Positions 41,413 to 50,519 of a stretch of 64,000 nucleotides of DNA are shown piece by piece. Within the stretch, counting starts at the first letter, position 1. Every line of letters begins with the position of its first letter. Both the position numbers and the translations under genes were made by a program. Under the pieces are notes generated by a model, which made no database searches, was not told the DNA's origin, and saw only the letters and a list, made by a program, of their open reading frames with translations. This stretch comes from JACVRW01 sp963733885 (GTDB taxonomy: Bacteria > Actinomycetota > Thermoleophilia > Solirubrobacterales > Thermoleophilaceae): NCBI GenBank assembly GCA_963733885.1, contig CAVTES010000009.1, positions 475,789 through 539,788 on the forward strand, given 5' to 3'.

Positions 41413-43059
41413 ATGATGCCGATCAACCGGACCTACGCCCCGCTCCAGGCCTTCGTGGACGAGCTGGTCCGCTGCGGCTTGCGCCACGCCGTGACCTGCC
41501 CGGGCTCTCGCAACGCACCGCTCGCGCTCACGCTGGCGGCCCAGGCCGGAATCGAGCCGGTATCGGTGATCGACGAGCGCTCCGCCGGTTTCGTGGCGCT
41601 CGGGATGGCCAAGGCGACCGGGCGCCCGGTGGCCCTGACCTGCACGTCCGGCACCGCCGCCGCCAACCTCCACCCGGCCGTGGTCGAGGCCTTCGAGGCG
41701 CGCGTGCCGCTCCTGGTGCTCACGGCCGACCGCCCGCCCGAGCTGCGGGAGGTCGGCGCGGGCCAGTCGATCGACCAGATCAAGCTGTACGGGCGCGCCG
41801 CGAAGTGGTTCGTGGAGGTCGGCACGCACGAGCCCGGTCGTGAGACGGCCATCCACCACCGGGCGCTCGCCTGCCGCGCCTGGTGGACCGCGGCCGGGAG
41901 CCGGCCCGGGCCGGTTCACCTCAACTTCCCGTTGCGCGAGCCGCTCGCGCCGGTGCCGGAGGAGCTCGACCCGGCCGATTGGCAAGGCCGCCCCGACGGG
42001 CGCCCCTGGACCGAGCTGCGCGGGCACGCGAGTGCCCCGCACGCGGACGACGTGCACGCCCTCGCTGCACGGATCGCGTCCACTCCGCGCGGGGTGATCG
42101 TCTGCGGGCCGGCGGCCGAGCCGGTGGCCGAGCCCGCCGCGCGCCTGGCAGCGCAGTGCGGCTGGCCGCTGCTCGCGGAGCCGACCTCGGGCGTGCGCTG
42201 CGGCGATCACGACCGCTCCCACGTGGTGGCCCACTACGACGTGCTCCTGCGCGCCGGCGACTTCGCGGCCCGCCATGCGCCGGAGCTGGTGTTGCGGGTG
42301 GGCGACATGCCGACGTCGAAACCGCTCAGGGCCTGGGTGGCCGAGGCGGCTCAGGTCGTGCTCGACCCGCACGCCGCCTGGCACGAGCCGACACGCCGAG
42401 CCGAGCTGCTGCTCCAGGCGGACGCCGTCCCGGCGCTCGGCGCCCTCGCGGCCGCAATCGAGATGCGAACCGCCGAGCGCGACTCCGCCTGGCTCGGCGC
42501 CTGGCGCGACGCCGACGCCAAGGTCCCCCCCGCCCTCGCCGCGGCGCCCGACCGGTTCGAGCCGAAGGTGCTGGCGGGCCTCGAGCGCGAGCTCCCGGAC
42601 GGCGCGATCGTCTGGCTCAGCTCGTCGATGCCCGTCCGCGACGTGGAGGCCTGCTTCCCCCAGTCGCCGAAGCGGCTGCGCTTCCTGGCGAACCGCGGCG
42701 CCAACGGAATCGACGGGGTGGTCTCATCGGCCGCCGGCGCCGCGCTCGCAAGCGGCGCGCCCACCTGGCTCCTCACCGGCGAGCTCGCGCTGCTGCACGA
42801 CGTGGGCGGCCTGTTCGCCGCCCGCCGCGCCGGAGCGCCCCTTACCATCGTCTGCCTCGACAACGGCGGCGGCGCGATCTTCGACTTCCTGCCGGTGGCC
42901 GAGCACGCCGATCCCGAGCTTTACGAGCGGCACATCGCGACGCCGGCCGATGTGGACATCGAGTCCCTGTCCCCCGAGGTCAGGGTGGTCCGCACCGACC
43001 GGCGCGAAAACGTCAGGCTCCACCGCGAGCTGGCGGAGCGGGTGGCTCAGTCCGTGTAA
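41413..43059 (+). CDS. menD: SEPHCHC synthase
   Basis: The 548-residue thiamine diphosphate enzyme joins 2-oxoglutarate to isochorismate. NRTYAPLQAFVDELVRCGLR opens it, VTCPGSRNAPLALTLA is the MenD signature, and SVIDERSAGFVALGMAKATG holds the cofactor-activating Glu. The ThDP and magnesium motif is LTGELALLHDVGGLFAARRA through VCLDNGGGAIFDFLPVAEH. The ATG at 41413 is followed by another at 41416, and either could serve. It diverges from menH and ends 29 bases before the convergent mce operon. Confidence 0.94.
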   Translation: MMPINRTYAPLQAFVDELVRCGLRHAVTCPGSRNAPLALTLAAQAGIEPVSVIDERSAGFVALGMAKATGRPVALTCTSGTAAANLHPAVVEAFEARVPLLVLTADRPPELREVGAGQSIDQIKLYGRAAKWFVEVGTHEPGRETAIHHRALACRAWWTAAGSRPGPVHLNFPLREPLAPVPEELDPADWQGRPDGRPWTELRGHASAPHADDVHALAARIASTPRGVIVCGPAAEPVAEPAARLAAQCGWPLLAEPTSGVRCGDHDRSHVVAHYDVLLRAGDFAARHAPELVLRVGDMPTSKPLRAWVAEAAQVVLDPHAAWHEPTRRAELLLQADAVPALGALAAAIEMRTAERDSAWLGAWRDADAKVPPALAAAPDRFEPKVLAGLERELPDGAIVWLSSSMPVRDVEACFPQSPKRLRFLANRGANGIDGVVSSAAGAALASGAPTWLLTGELALLHDVGGLFAARRAGAPLTIVCLDNGGGAIFDFLPVAEHADPELYERHIATPADVDIESLSPEVRVVRTDRRENVRLHRELAERVAQSV

Positions 43060-43088
43060 CCGAAACGCGGCGCCGGGCGCGGAAACAG

Positions 43089-44574
43089 CTACGGCGTGGC
43101 CGGCGCGTTGCCGGCCCGGCCCTGCGGCGCAGGTGTGAAGGGCGCTTGGCCCCGTCCCAGGCGCGGGAACTTGTCGTCCTGGTAGAGGTTCGGGGGCGCC
43201 ACGAAGCAGGGCGGCTCGGCGTTCTCGCCCGAACCCGACGGATTGCGCTGCTCGCCGCGGTTCGGAGCGCAGTCGAAGCTTTCGATCACGCCGAGCGGGG
43301 TGGCCCGGTCGTAGGCGTTGGGGGCCACGTACGCGTTGGCGCGCTCCCAGTGCGGGCGGCCGACCCGGCGCTGGAACGAGCGACCGTCGATGATGGCGAT
43401 CTGCGGCAGATAATGCTCGCCCTCGCCGGGGTTCAGGTACCCGCCCTCGCCGGTGCCGCCCAGCGCGCTGCCGCCGACCGACAGGAACTGCGCGACGATC
43501 GTCCGGGCGTACGAGAGGTAGGACAGGATCGGGTTGAGCTCGCGCATGAACACGTGCGTGGACCCGAGCAGCGGCTCGGCGCCCCGGAGGAGGCGCTCCG
43601 CCGCCGGCACGCCGGTCTCGGAGGCCTCCACGAGCGGGGGTATGTCGAGGAAGAGCCTCTCGAGGTCGGGCGAGAGGTCACCCAGGTCCCGCAGCGTCGG
43701 CGCCAGGTCCTCGGCGGGCTCGCGGAGATCGCGCACCAGCGGATCGGTGTTGCGCGCGAACTGCTCCAGCCGGCTGACGGTCGCGCGCGTCTCGCGCAGG
43801 AAGGTTGGGAACACCTGGAACGTCTCGGCCAGCGCGTCGTCGCGGGAGGCGAGTGCCGAGAAGGTCGCCTCGCCGTTCACGATCAGCCCGCGCAGGTCCC
43901 CGTCCTCGCGGGTGATGGCGTCGAACACCCGGCCGGTGTCGCGCACCACCTGGCGCAGCGCCACCTCCTGCTCGTCGAGCGGGCGCAGCAGGTCCACGCC
44001 GTCCTCGAAGAACGGGCGCCGCGTTGCCGAGCGAGTCGCTGAGGTCCTGCGAGAACGCGTCGCTCGACACGATGCCCGACTCGTGCATCCACTCCTGGAA
44101 GTACTTGCGGGTCTCCGGGTCGAAGGCCTCGAACACCTCGTCGAGCTCGACGGTGTCCTGGACGTTGCGACCGGGCAAGGTGGCGCCCTCGTCGAGGTCG
44201 TCGGCGTCCGGGCTGCCGGGCGTGAGCTCCACGTAGGTCTCGCCCAGCAGGCTCTTCTGGCGCAGCATCGCGCGAGTGTCCTCCCTGATCGGCGCGAAGC
44301 GGTTGTCGATCTCGATCTCGGCGACGGTCGTTTGGCCACCCGGCCCGAGCTCCTTCTTCTTGACCTTGCCGACGTTCACCCCGGCCATGCGCACGTCGGC
44401 CTCCACCACCAGCAGCGAGGCCTCGGGGAAGGCCGCCTTGAAGCGGTACCCCTTGGGATTCAGCGGCAGCGTGCCGCCGAACGACGCCCACAGGAACATG
44501 AGCAGCCCGAACACCGAGAGGGTGAACAGCACCATCGCGGCTATCCGTCCGGCTGTAGGGGGGTTCTTGTTCAT
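43089..44574 (-). pseudogene. Mce-family protein, sixth gene of operon, one frame break
   Basis: ATG 44574 starts NKNPPTAGRIAAMVLFTLSV, a membrane anchor, followed by the MCE domain (VVEADVRMAGVNVGKVKKKE, then LLGETYVELTPGSPDA). The frame reaches DLSDSLGNAAPV and should continue FFEDGVDLLRPLDEQEVALR, which is one frame on. An extra base in the GGG at 44014-44016 explains it. The rest is the long helical part typical of actinobacterial Mce proteins, ending in a Pro-rich tail. Repaired, it would be about 494 residues. A sequencing indel is likely, since the rest of the operon is intact. Confidence 0.85.
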
Positions 44575-46046
44575 GGGAGGGACGGCAGGGCGGGCAGGGA
44601 CGGCAGGCCGTCCGGCAGGATCGGGCCGAGGCCGCCCGGCGGCGGAGGCGGAAGGGCGTTGAAGTTGCAGGAGCCGAACCCGCTGCCGAGCAGCTGATCC
44701 ACGGCGCTGCCCTCGCCGGCCAGGTCGGCGAGCAGGCCCTGCGCGAGCGGGGGGTTGCTCGCCTCCACCTCGGCCAGGACATCCGCGACGATCGAGGCGA
44801 GCACCGCCGCCGGGACGCCGCAGATCGTCACGCGGCGCCACGGGCCCTGCCCGTCGGCGGTGGAGAACAGCGATGTCCCGTTCTGCGCCGTCCAGGCGAG
44901 CCAGTACAGGAAGCCCTCCTGGCGGCTGCGCTGGTCCGCCACCGACCTTCCGGCAAGTCCCTCGGCCCCGTTCGGGTTGAAGGCGCCCATGTTGAAGAAG
45001 CGGTTGAGCTGCTCGAAGCTGGTCGTGAGGTCCGGCGTGGCCTTCGAGATGCCCTGGGCGGCGAGGCGCAGGTCGTCGGTGAAGGGCCGCGCGGCGCGCA
45101 CGAACGGCCGGATCTCGTCGCGCAGGATCGGCGTCGTATCGCGCAGGAACGGCGTGACCGCCGCGTTCGTCTCGTCCAGCTTGCGGATCGGCGACCGCAG
45201 CGACTCGAGCGAGGAGCGCAGCACCGGAGCGAACTCGCGCACCTCGCTGAGCGCGGCCTCCGAAGCGCGCAGAGCGCCCGGCAGACGCGCCACGGACGCC
45301 GAGATGTTCTGGTCCTCGCTCGCCAGCGCGTCGAACACCGCGCCTGAGGCGCTCACCAGCTGCTCGAGCTCTTCCGGGCGCCGGCCCACGTGCGTCATCA
45401 GCTGTCCGTACCGGTGGATCAGGCGCTTGAGGGCCTCGCGGCGGCTCGCGGTCGCCTCCATGACGCGGGCCAGATCCCTGTGCAGCGGCTCGAAGCGCCG
45501 GAACACCTCGCGCAGGTCCTGTCCGCGGCCGTCAAGGCCCTTGCCCGCGCTCGACACGAGCAGCCTCAGGTACGGCCGGGTGTCCGCGTCGAGGGCCTCG
45601 TAGATCTCGTCCGGGTCCACGTCAGGCAGCGTGTTCGCCACGGAGATGCGCCCGTCCTCCGGGAGCACGCGGCCGCTTCCCGGGCTCACCTCGATGAACA
45701 TGTCCTTGAGCGCGGTCTTGGGCCTCAGCAGCGCGGTGGCGTCCACGCGGATCAGGTCCTCGTACTCGGACTGGAGCTCGAGCTGGACGACCGCGACGCC
45801 CTCCTCGACCTCCACGTCGGCGATGCGGCCGACCTCCACGCCGGCCACCCGCACCGTCTGGCCCTGGCCTGGCTGCACGGCCTGCGCGTTCTCGAGCTCG
45901 ACCACTATCCGCTTCGGCTTCGACTCAACGAGGGGGAAGCGGAAGTCCTGCTGGCTGAGGATGTAGACCGCCACGGCCAGGCCGAGCAGGAACACCCCGA
46001 CGACGGCGAGGAAGTCGAAGAGGTGCTTGCGGATCGCCCTCTTCAC
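44571..46046 (-). CDS. Mce-family lipid-transport protein, fifth gene
   Basis: The 491-residue protein from GTG 46046 has an N-terminal membrane helix (FLAVVGVFLLGLAVAVYILS) and an MCE domain at about residues 40-125 (VRVAGVEVGRIADVEVEEGV, then DMFIEVSPGSGRV). A long helical region follows, with QLVSASGAVFDALASEDQNI, and a Pro-rich C-terminus (NALPPPPPGGLGPILPDG). Mce proteins form hexameric periplasmic tunnels that carry lipids or sterols. GTG overlaps the stop of the preceding gene, and its own stop overlaps the next ATG. An in-frame upstream extension is antisense-like and rejected. Confidence 0.88.
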   Translation of the reverse strand: MKRAIRKHLFDFLAVVGVFLLGLAVAVYILSQQDFRFPLVESKPKRIVVELENAQAVQPGQGQTVRVAGVEVGRIADVEVEEGVAVVQLELQSEYEDLIRVDATALLRPKTALKDMFIEVSPGSGRVLPEDGRISVANTLPDVDPDEIYEALDADTRPYLRLLVSSAGKGLDGRGQDLREVFRRFEPLHRDLARVMEATASRREALKRLIHRYGQLMTHVGRRPEELEQLVSASGAVFDALASEDQNISASVARLPGALRASEAALSEVREFAPVLRSSLESLRSPIRKLDETNAAVTPFLRDTTPILRDEIRPFVRAARPFTDDLRLAAQGISKATPDLTTSFEQLNRFFNMGAFNPNGAEGLAGRSVADQRSRQEGFLYWLAWTAQNGTSLFSTADGQGPWRRVTICGVPAAVLASIVADVLAEVEASNPPLAQGLLADLAGEGSAVDQLLGSGFGSCNFNALPPPPPGGLGPILPDGLPSLPALPSLP

Positions 46047-47542
46047 GGCCGCTCCTCCCGCTTCCGCCGGCGCACGCGCTTCACCAGCTCGGCGAAGTCG
46101 TCGCTGCGCACGAAGCGCTTGAGGCGCGAGCTCACGGCACGAGCCGCGCTGCCGCTCCTCGCGGTCGCGGCCTGCGCGCTCTCCCCCGCCGCGGTCACCT
46201 GCGTGTACTGCGGGTCGAGGGCCGAGCCGGCGGGCGCCTGGAGGTTCGGCCGCTCCTGCGTCTCGCACGGCACGTCGGGCCGGTGGGGCGGCGGAATCGT
46301 CGGGTCGTGGGGCGCCGCCGGCTCGACCCGGCCCGCCGTGAGCTTCAACGGGGCCACGCCCTGGATGTGGAAGACAGGCGTGTTCGCGTCGTTGTTGCGG
46401 CTCTCCCCCGCGAGGCCCACGAAGCTGCGATTGACCTGCTCGCGCACGAGGTGTCCGGAGTTGCCCTCCTCGATGCTCGGAATCTCCGACTCGAAGAACG
46501 GCACGAGCACCCGGTTCGTGCAAGAGGAGACCGCCCGCAGCTGGTCCAGGAACGGAATCAGGCGGCGGTTGAGGCGGGCGAGCGGCGGCACAGCCTGACG
46601 CAAGTCGGCTGCCAGGCCCTTCAGCTCGTCCTCCTGGACAAGCCGCCGCGCCTGCACGATCCACGGGATCGCGGCATCGAGAGTGGCGACCGACGAGCGA
46701 ACACCCGGCAGCGCCTCTCGCGAGAACACCCGCAAGGTGGGCAGCGCCGCGTTCAGCTCGGCAAGGGCCGGCTGGCCGGTGCGGAGCGTGTCGCGCAGGG
46801 CCGGGATTGCCGCGGCGAGCGCGCTGTCCTGGCTCGCGATGGCGCGGGCCGTGGCGTTGAGGTCGGTCACCAAGCCGCGCAACGCCTCCGGGTCGTCCGC
46901 CAGAGCGGCGAACACACGGCGCTGGCCCCTCATCAGCCGCTGGATGTCCTGCTCCGGCTCCACACCGAGCAGCGCTTCGTTGGTGAGCGCGGTGTAACGG
47001 TACGCCGGCTCGAACGAGGGGATCGCTCGGTTGAGAGCCTCCGCGCCTCCCTCCGAAAGGGCCTCGGTCCCGTACTCCCGCAGCAGCGTCTGGAGGTCGG
47101 TGCGGACGTCCGACTGCAGCACCGAGAGGATCTCCGGCAGTGTGACCGACGCCATCGTGCGCGTGATCGGAATCGTGTCGCCCGAGTCGAAGGTGCCCGA
47201 CTGGGGCGTGCCCGGCTCGAGGTCGACGAAGAAGTTCCCCTCGAGCAGGATGCGCGAGCGGATCCGCATCGCCGCGTCCTCGTGCACGGGCAGCGCGTCG
47301 TCGCGCAGCTCCATCGTCACCTCGGCGGCGGCTGTGCCCTCGTCGGCCGAATCGATTTTCGTCACCCGGCCCACCTCGACTCCCGCGATGCGAACCGGGG
47401 CGCCCTGCTTCAGGTTCTGGGCGTCGCGGACGACCGCCTTGAGCTCGAACGGGTTGGCGAACGGGTTCGCTTTCGTGACGCCGAAGTACGCCGCCACTAC
47501 GATCACGACGAGAGCGAGGACGCCTGCCTTGAGGGCGCTCAT
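46043..47542 (-). CDS. Mce-family lipid-transport protein, fourth gene
   Basis: The 499-residue protein from ATG 47542 has a membrane helix at residues 6-24 (AGVLALVVIVVAAYFGVTKA) and an MCE domain (VRIAGVEVGRVTKIDSADEG, then LEGNFFVDLEPGTPQSG). The helical tunnel region is about residues 130-370. The C-terminal tail is variable, with a single EKR-rich end (LVKRVRRRKREERP). It overlaps the preceding gene by one base (TGATG) and the next by four. It should act with the other five as a heteromeric complex in the envelope. Confidence 0.88.
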   Translation of the reverse strand: MSALKAGVLALVVIVVAAYFGVTKANPFANPFELKAVVRDAQNLKQGAPVRIAGVEVGRVTKIDSADEGTAAAEVTMELRDDALPVHEDAAMRIRSRILLEGNFFVDLEPGTPQSGTFDSGDTIPITRTMASVTLPEILSVLQSDVRTDLQTLLREYGTEALSEGGAEALNRAIPSFEPAYRYTALTNEALLGVEPEQDIQRLMRGQRRVFAALADDPEALRGLVTDLNATARAIASQDSALAAAIPALRDTLRTGQPALAELNAALPTLRVFSREALPGVRSSVATLDAAIPWIVQARRLVQEDELKGLAADLRQAVPPLARLNRRLIPFLDQLRAVSSCTNRVLVPFFESEIPSIEEGNSGHLVREQVNRSFVGLAGESRNNDANTPVFHIQGVAPLKLTAGRVEPAAPHDPTIPPPHRPDVPCETQERPNLQAPAGSALDPQYTQVTAAGESAQAATARSGSAARAVSSRLKRFVRSDDFAELVKRVRRRKREERP

Positions 47543-49074
47543 CAGGGCACGTCCTTCACGCTGTCGATGCCGAGCTCTCGCGCCTTGAACGTGCCGCCCG
47601 CGCGGCCGCCTGGCACGCGCGGGTCGAGCACCACGTGGCTGCCGCCGCCGACGAAGCCACCCACCGAGCTGTCCGGCGGCCAGCGCGGGTCCGTGACGAG
47701 GCGGTCCATGTAGCCGGTCTGGCCGCTACCGCAGTTGGCCCGTCCCCGCGAGTCGACGGCCGGGCCGGCGTACTGCGTGTGGAGGCTCTGCTGGTTGGAC
47801 GCCTGGGGGTCCTGGTCGGTCGGCACGTCAACCGGGCGCACCGACTCCGTGGAGCCGAGCGTGTTCGGCTGCGTCGCGTCGGCCAGCTTGGCCAGGATGC
47901 GCTGACTCGTGCCGCCGTGCACCGCGGCGGACTGGTGGGTTCCGAGCGGGTTGAGGAAGTAGACGAGGTAGTTGCAGACCGTCTGGTAGGGCGCGAAGAA
48001 CTCCATCGCCGGGCGCGTGCCCTGCACCGCCCTGCGCAGGTCGCGCAGCGCCAGCAGCGTGTTCGGGTTCTCGGACAGATCCTCCAGCGCCACGAACAGC
48101 TGCTCGGTTCGCTCGCTGAGCTCCGGCGTCTGGCGGAAGGCGGGGATCCCGGCCTGGAGGGCGTCGTTCACTAGCGGCAGCGCCCGCCGCAGCTCGGCCG
48201 CCCCGGGCTGGAGCTCACGCGAGACGTCGGCGAAGCGGGCCAGGAAGGGCGTCTGGACGCGGAAAGAGTCGGTCGCCACGGCGAGCGTCGGGGGGCTCTC
48301 CTCGATCGTCTCGCGCAGCGCCTCCGGGTCGCGGCTGATCGCGGCAAAGGTGTCGGCCATCTGGCCGAACAGCCGCGCCTGCACCGCCGCCACCGGCGCC
48401 GCCTCGGCGGCCGCGGCGCCGAGGGCCGGGAAGAGGTTGCGCAGCTCCGTGTCGGGGTCGGAGAGGTTCTCCATCACGGGCAGCAGGTGCCGCACGAACG
48501 GGTTCAGCTCGCGGATGGCGATGTTCAGGTCCGTGCCGCGCCCGGCGAAGGCGTCGCCGAAGCCCTCGAGCGCGGCCTGGGAGTCGCCGCGGGTCTCCGG
48601 CTGGAAGGTGGAGAGAACGTCCTCGAGCTCGGGCGTGATCTCTCCGGCGTTGCGCAGCGGCACCGTGGCGCCGTCCTCGAAGGTGCGTTCGGAGCGTCCC
48701 GGTGTGACCTCGATGTACTTGAGGCCGAGGGCCGAGCGGCTCCGGACGCCGAAACGGCTGTCGACCGAGAGCGGCTCGATCTCCTTGTCGAGCTGGAGGT
48801 CGAGCTGGGCGATCGAGCGCACCTCGCCGTCCACGCGCCTCCTCACGCTGGTTATCTCCTCGACGCTTCCGACACGGAAGCCGCCGGCGCGCACCTCGTT
48901 CCCGGGCACGAGCTTGGCGCCGCTCGGCAGCTCCACCTCGAGCCGATAGGTCGGCACGAAGGGCAGACCCTGGTTGGCGTTGTAGGAGATGAACACCGCC
49001 ACGATCGCGATCAGTAGGGTCACGGCCCCGATCAGAACCGGGCTGGCGGCGAGCTGTCGGCGGCCGGTTCTCAT
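47542..49074 (-). CDS. Mce-family lipid-transport protein, third gene
   Basis: The 510-residue protein from ATG 49074 begins RTGRRQLAASPVLIGAVTLL with one membrane helix. Its MCE domain reads VRAGGFRVGSVEEITSVRRR and GLKYIEVTPGRSERTF. The helical part follows, then a C-terminal region with LVYFLNPLGTHQSAAVHGG and a Cys-containing NCGSGQTGYMDRL segment. The layout is standard for actinobacterial Mce proteins. Translational coupling to both neighbours is implied by ATGA and TGATG overlaps. Confidence 0.88.
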   Translation of the reverse strand: MRTGRRQLAASPVLIGAVTLLIAIVAVFISYNANQGLPFVPTYRLEVELPSGAKLVPGNEVRAGGFRVGSVEEITSVRRRVDGEVRSIAQLDLQLDKEIEPLSVDSRFGVRSRSALGLKYIEVTPGRSERTFEDGATVPLRNAGEITPELEDVLSTFQPETRGDSQAALEGFGDAFAGRGTDLNIAIRELNPFVRHLLPVMENLSDPDTELRNLFPALGAAAAEAAPVAAVQARLFGQMADTFAAISRDPEALRETIEESPPTLAVATDSFRVQTPFLARFADVSRELQPGAAELRRALPLVNDALQAGIPAFRQTPELSERTEQLFVALEDLSENPNTLLALRDLRRAVQGTRPAMEFFAPYQTVCNYLVYFLNPLGTHQSAAVHGGTSQRILAKLADATQPNTLGSTESVRPVDVPTDQDPQASNQQSLHTQYAGPAVDSRGRANCGSGQTGYMDRLVTDPRWPPDSSVGGFVGGGSHVVLDPRVPGGRAGGTFKARELGIDSVKDVP

Positions 49075-50519
49075 TCGGAGAGCAGGTAGTCGAGGAGGCC
49101 AGTGGCCGCGCTGACCGGCTTACTGCGCGGGGCGGCCGGGAGCGGGACGGGAGCGGGCGCCTTCGCGGTCGAGGCAGCGGGCGTGGCGCGCTCGGTCGGG
49201 TCGGGAGTGGTCACTCCGGGCTGGTTCGGGCCGAGGAACTGGTTGCAGTGCTCGATCTCCTCCTCGCTCGGGTTGGTGATGTAGGGCGTGCACTCGTTGA
49301 CGACCACGTTCAGGCGGAGCACGTGGCCAACGTCGTCGAGGGCGTTCGTGGTGAGCGCCTGCCAGTAGAAGTAGTTCCAGATCGCCTCCATGCCGGTGAA
49401 GCCAGCGCCCCGGCCGGCGATGTGCGTCTTGTCTCCGGCCGGTGGGTCGGTGGCGGCGGCGCGCGGATCGGGCTCGACGGCGCGCGCACGATCGTCGATC
49501 GTCTGGAGCAGCTGGCGGAGCGGCTTGGCCAGACCGGGCGCGTCGCGCGCCAGCCGGCGTAGCTCCCGGATCTCCTCCTGGCTCGCGCGCACCGCCCGGC
49601 GGCCCACCACGGAGGCGTCGCCCAGCGCCGCGAGCGCGGGCGTCCCCGCCTCGGCGAACGGGGGCAGACGGGTGAGGAAGGTGTCGAGCTCGCCCGACGC
49701 GGCTTGCAGGTCGCGCAGGACGGGCGTCTGGGCGTTCGTCAGGTCGGCGAGCCGCCCCATGTAGGGCTCGAGCTCGGTCAGGAATGCAGGCAGCTCTCGG
49801 AAGGTCGCGGCGAGCTCCGTGCGGCGCGAGGCCGATATCTCGGCCGTGCGGCCCGCCTCGCGCACGAAGCGGCTCACGTCCTGCTTGCGCGCCTCGAGCT
49901 CCCCGATGACCCGGTCGGCGTCGGCGATGAACTCCTCGATCGTGCCGGTCTGGCGGCCCAGGATCTCGAGGGTCTCGCTGGTCTCGCGCAGGCCCGGGTG
50001 CGCCCGGCGCAGCGCCTCGCTGATGTCCTCCGGGCGCCCGGCCAGCCCGGCCCCGAGCTCGCCGATGATCAGGCGCAGGCGCTCGCGATACGGGCTCCTC
50101 AGGATGCTGTTGACGAGGTCGATCGGGATCGTCGAGCTCGTCTGTTCGACCGGCACACGCCCGCCGTCGGGAAGCTTGCGCTCCGAGGCGCCCGGCTGGC
50201 AGTCCACGAAGTACTCGCCGATCAGCGACTGCGGGCGGATCTCGCAGCGGGCGTCCTCCCGCAGGTCGGCGAAGCCGGGCTCCGTCACCTCCGCCTTCAC
50301 GACGGCCAACGGGCGCTCCTGGCCCATGATCTCGAAGCTGCTCGTGCTGCCGGCACGAACGCCGGCGATCTTGAAGTCGCCGCCCTCGGTCAGTCCGAAG
50401 GCGTTGTCGAAGACGATCTCGTAGGTCTTGCCCTTCGCGCCGTCGTCCTCCGCGGCCCCGAGGGCCAGCGCCGCTCCGCAGACCGCCAGCACCGCGACCA
50501 TGACGACCGCTCGCCTCAC
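49071..50519 (-). CDS. Mce-family lipid-transport protein, second gene (possible lipoprotein)
   Basis: The 482-residue protein from GTG 50519 starts RRAVVMVAVLAVCGAALALG. The Cys at residue 14 sits in a lipobox-like context (VLAVC), so it may be lipid-anchored, as one member of most Mce operons is, although a plain membrane helix is also possible. The MCE domain follows (FKIAGVRAGSTSSFEIMGQE, then LIGEYFVDCQPGASERKL). The helical region and a tail with CTPYITNPSEEEIEHCNQFL are next. Overlaps with both neighbours are four bases. Confidence 0.86.
   Translation of the reverse strand: MRRAVVMVAVLAVCGAALALGAAEDDGAKGKTYEIVFDNAFGLTEGGDFKIAGVRAGSTSSFEIMGQERPLAVVKAEVTEPGFADLREDARCEIRPQSLIGEYFVDCQPGASERKLPDGGRVPVEQTSSTIPIDLVNSILRSPYRERLRLIIGELGAGLAGRPEDISEALRRAHPGLRETSETLEILGRQTGTIEEFIADADRVIGELEARKQDVSRFVREAGRTAEISASRRTELAATFRELPAFLTELEPYMGRLADLTNAQTPVLRDLQAASGELDTFLTRLPPFAEAGTPALAALGDASVVGRRAVRASQEEIRELRRLARDAPGLAKPLRQLLQTIDDRARAVEPDPRAAATDPPAGDKTHIAGRGAGFTGMEAIWNYFYWQALTTNALDDVGHVLRLNVVVNECTPYITNPSEEEIEHCNQFLGPNQPGVTTPDPTERATPAASTAKAPAPVPLPAAPRSKPVSAATGLLDYLLSE

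Noticed and set aside
41883..44042. A 719-codon plus-strand open frame over menD and mce
   Set aside because: It is rich in Arg, Ala, Gly and Pro and has no motifs. menD and the mce gene explain both halves.
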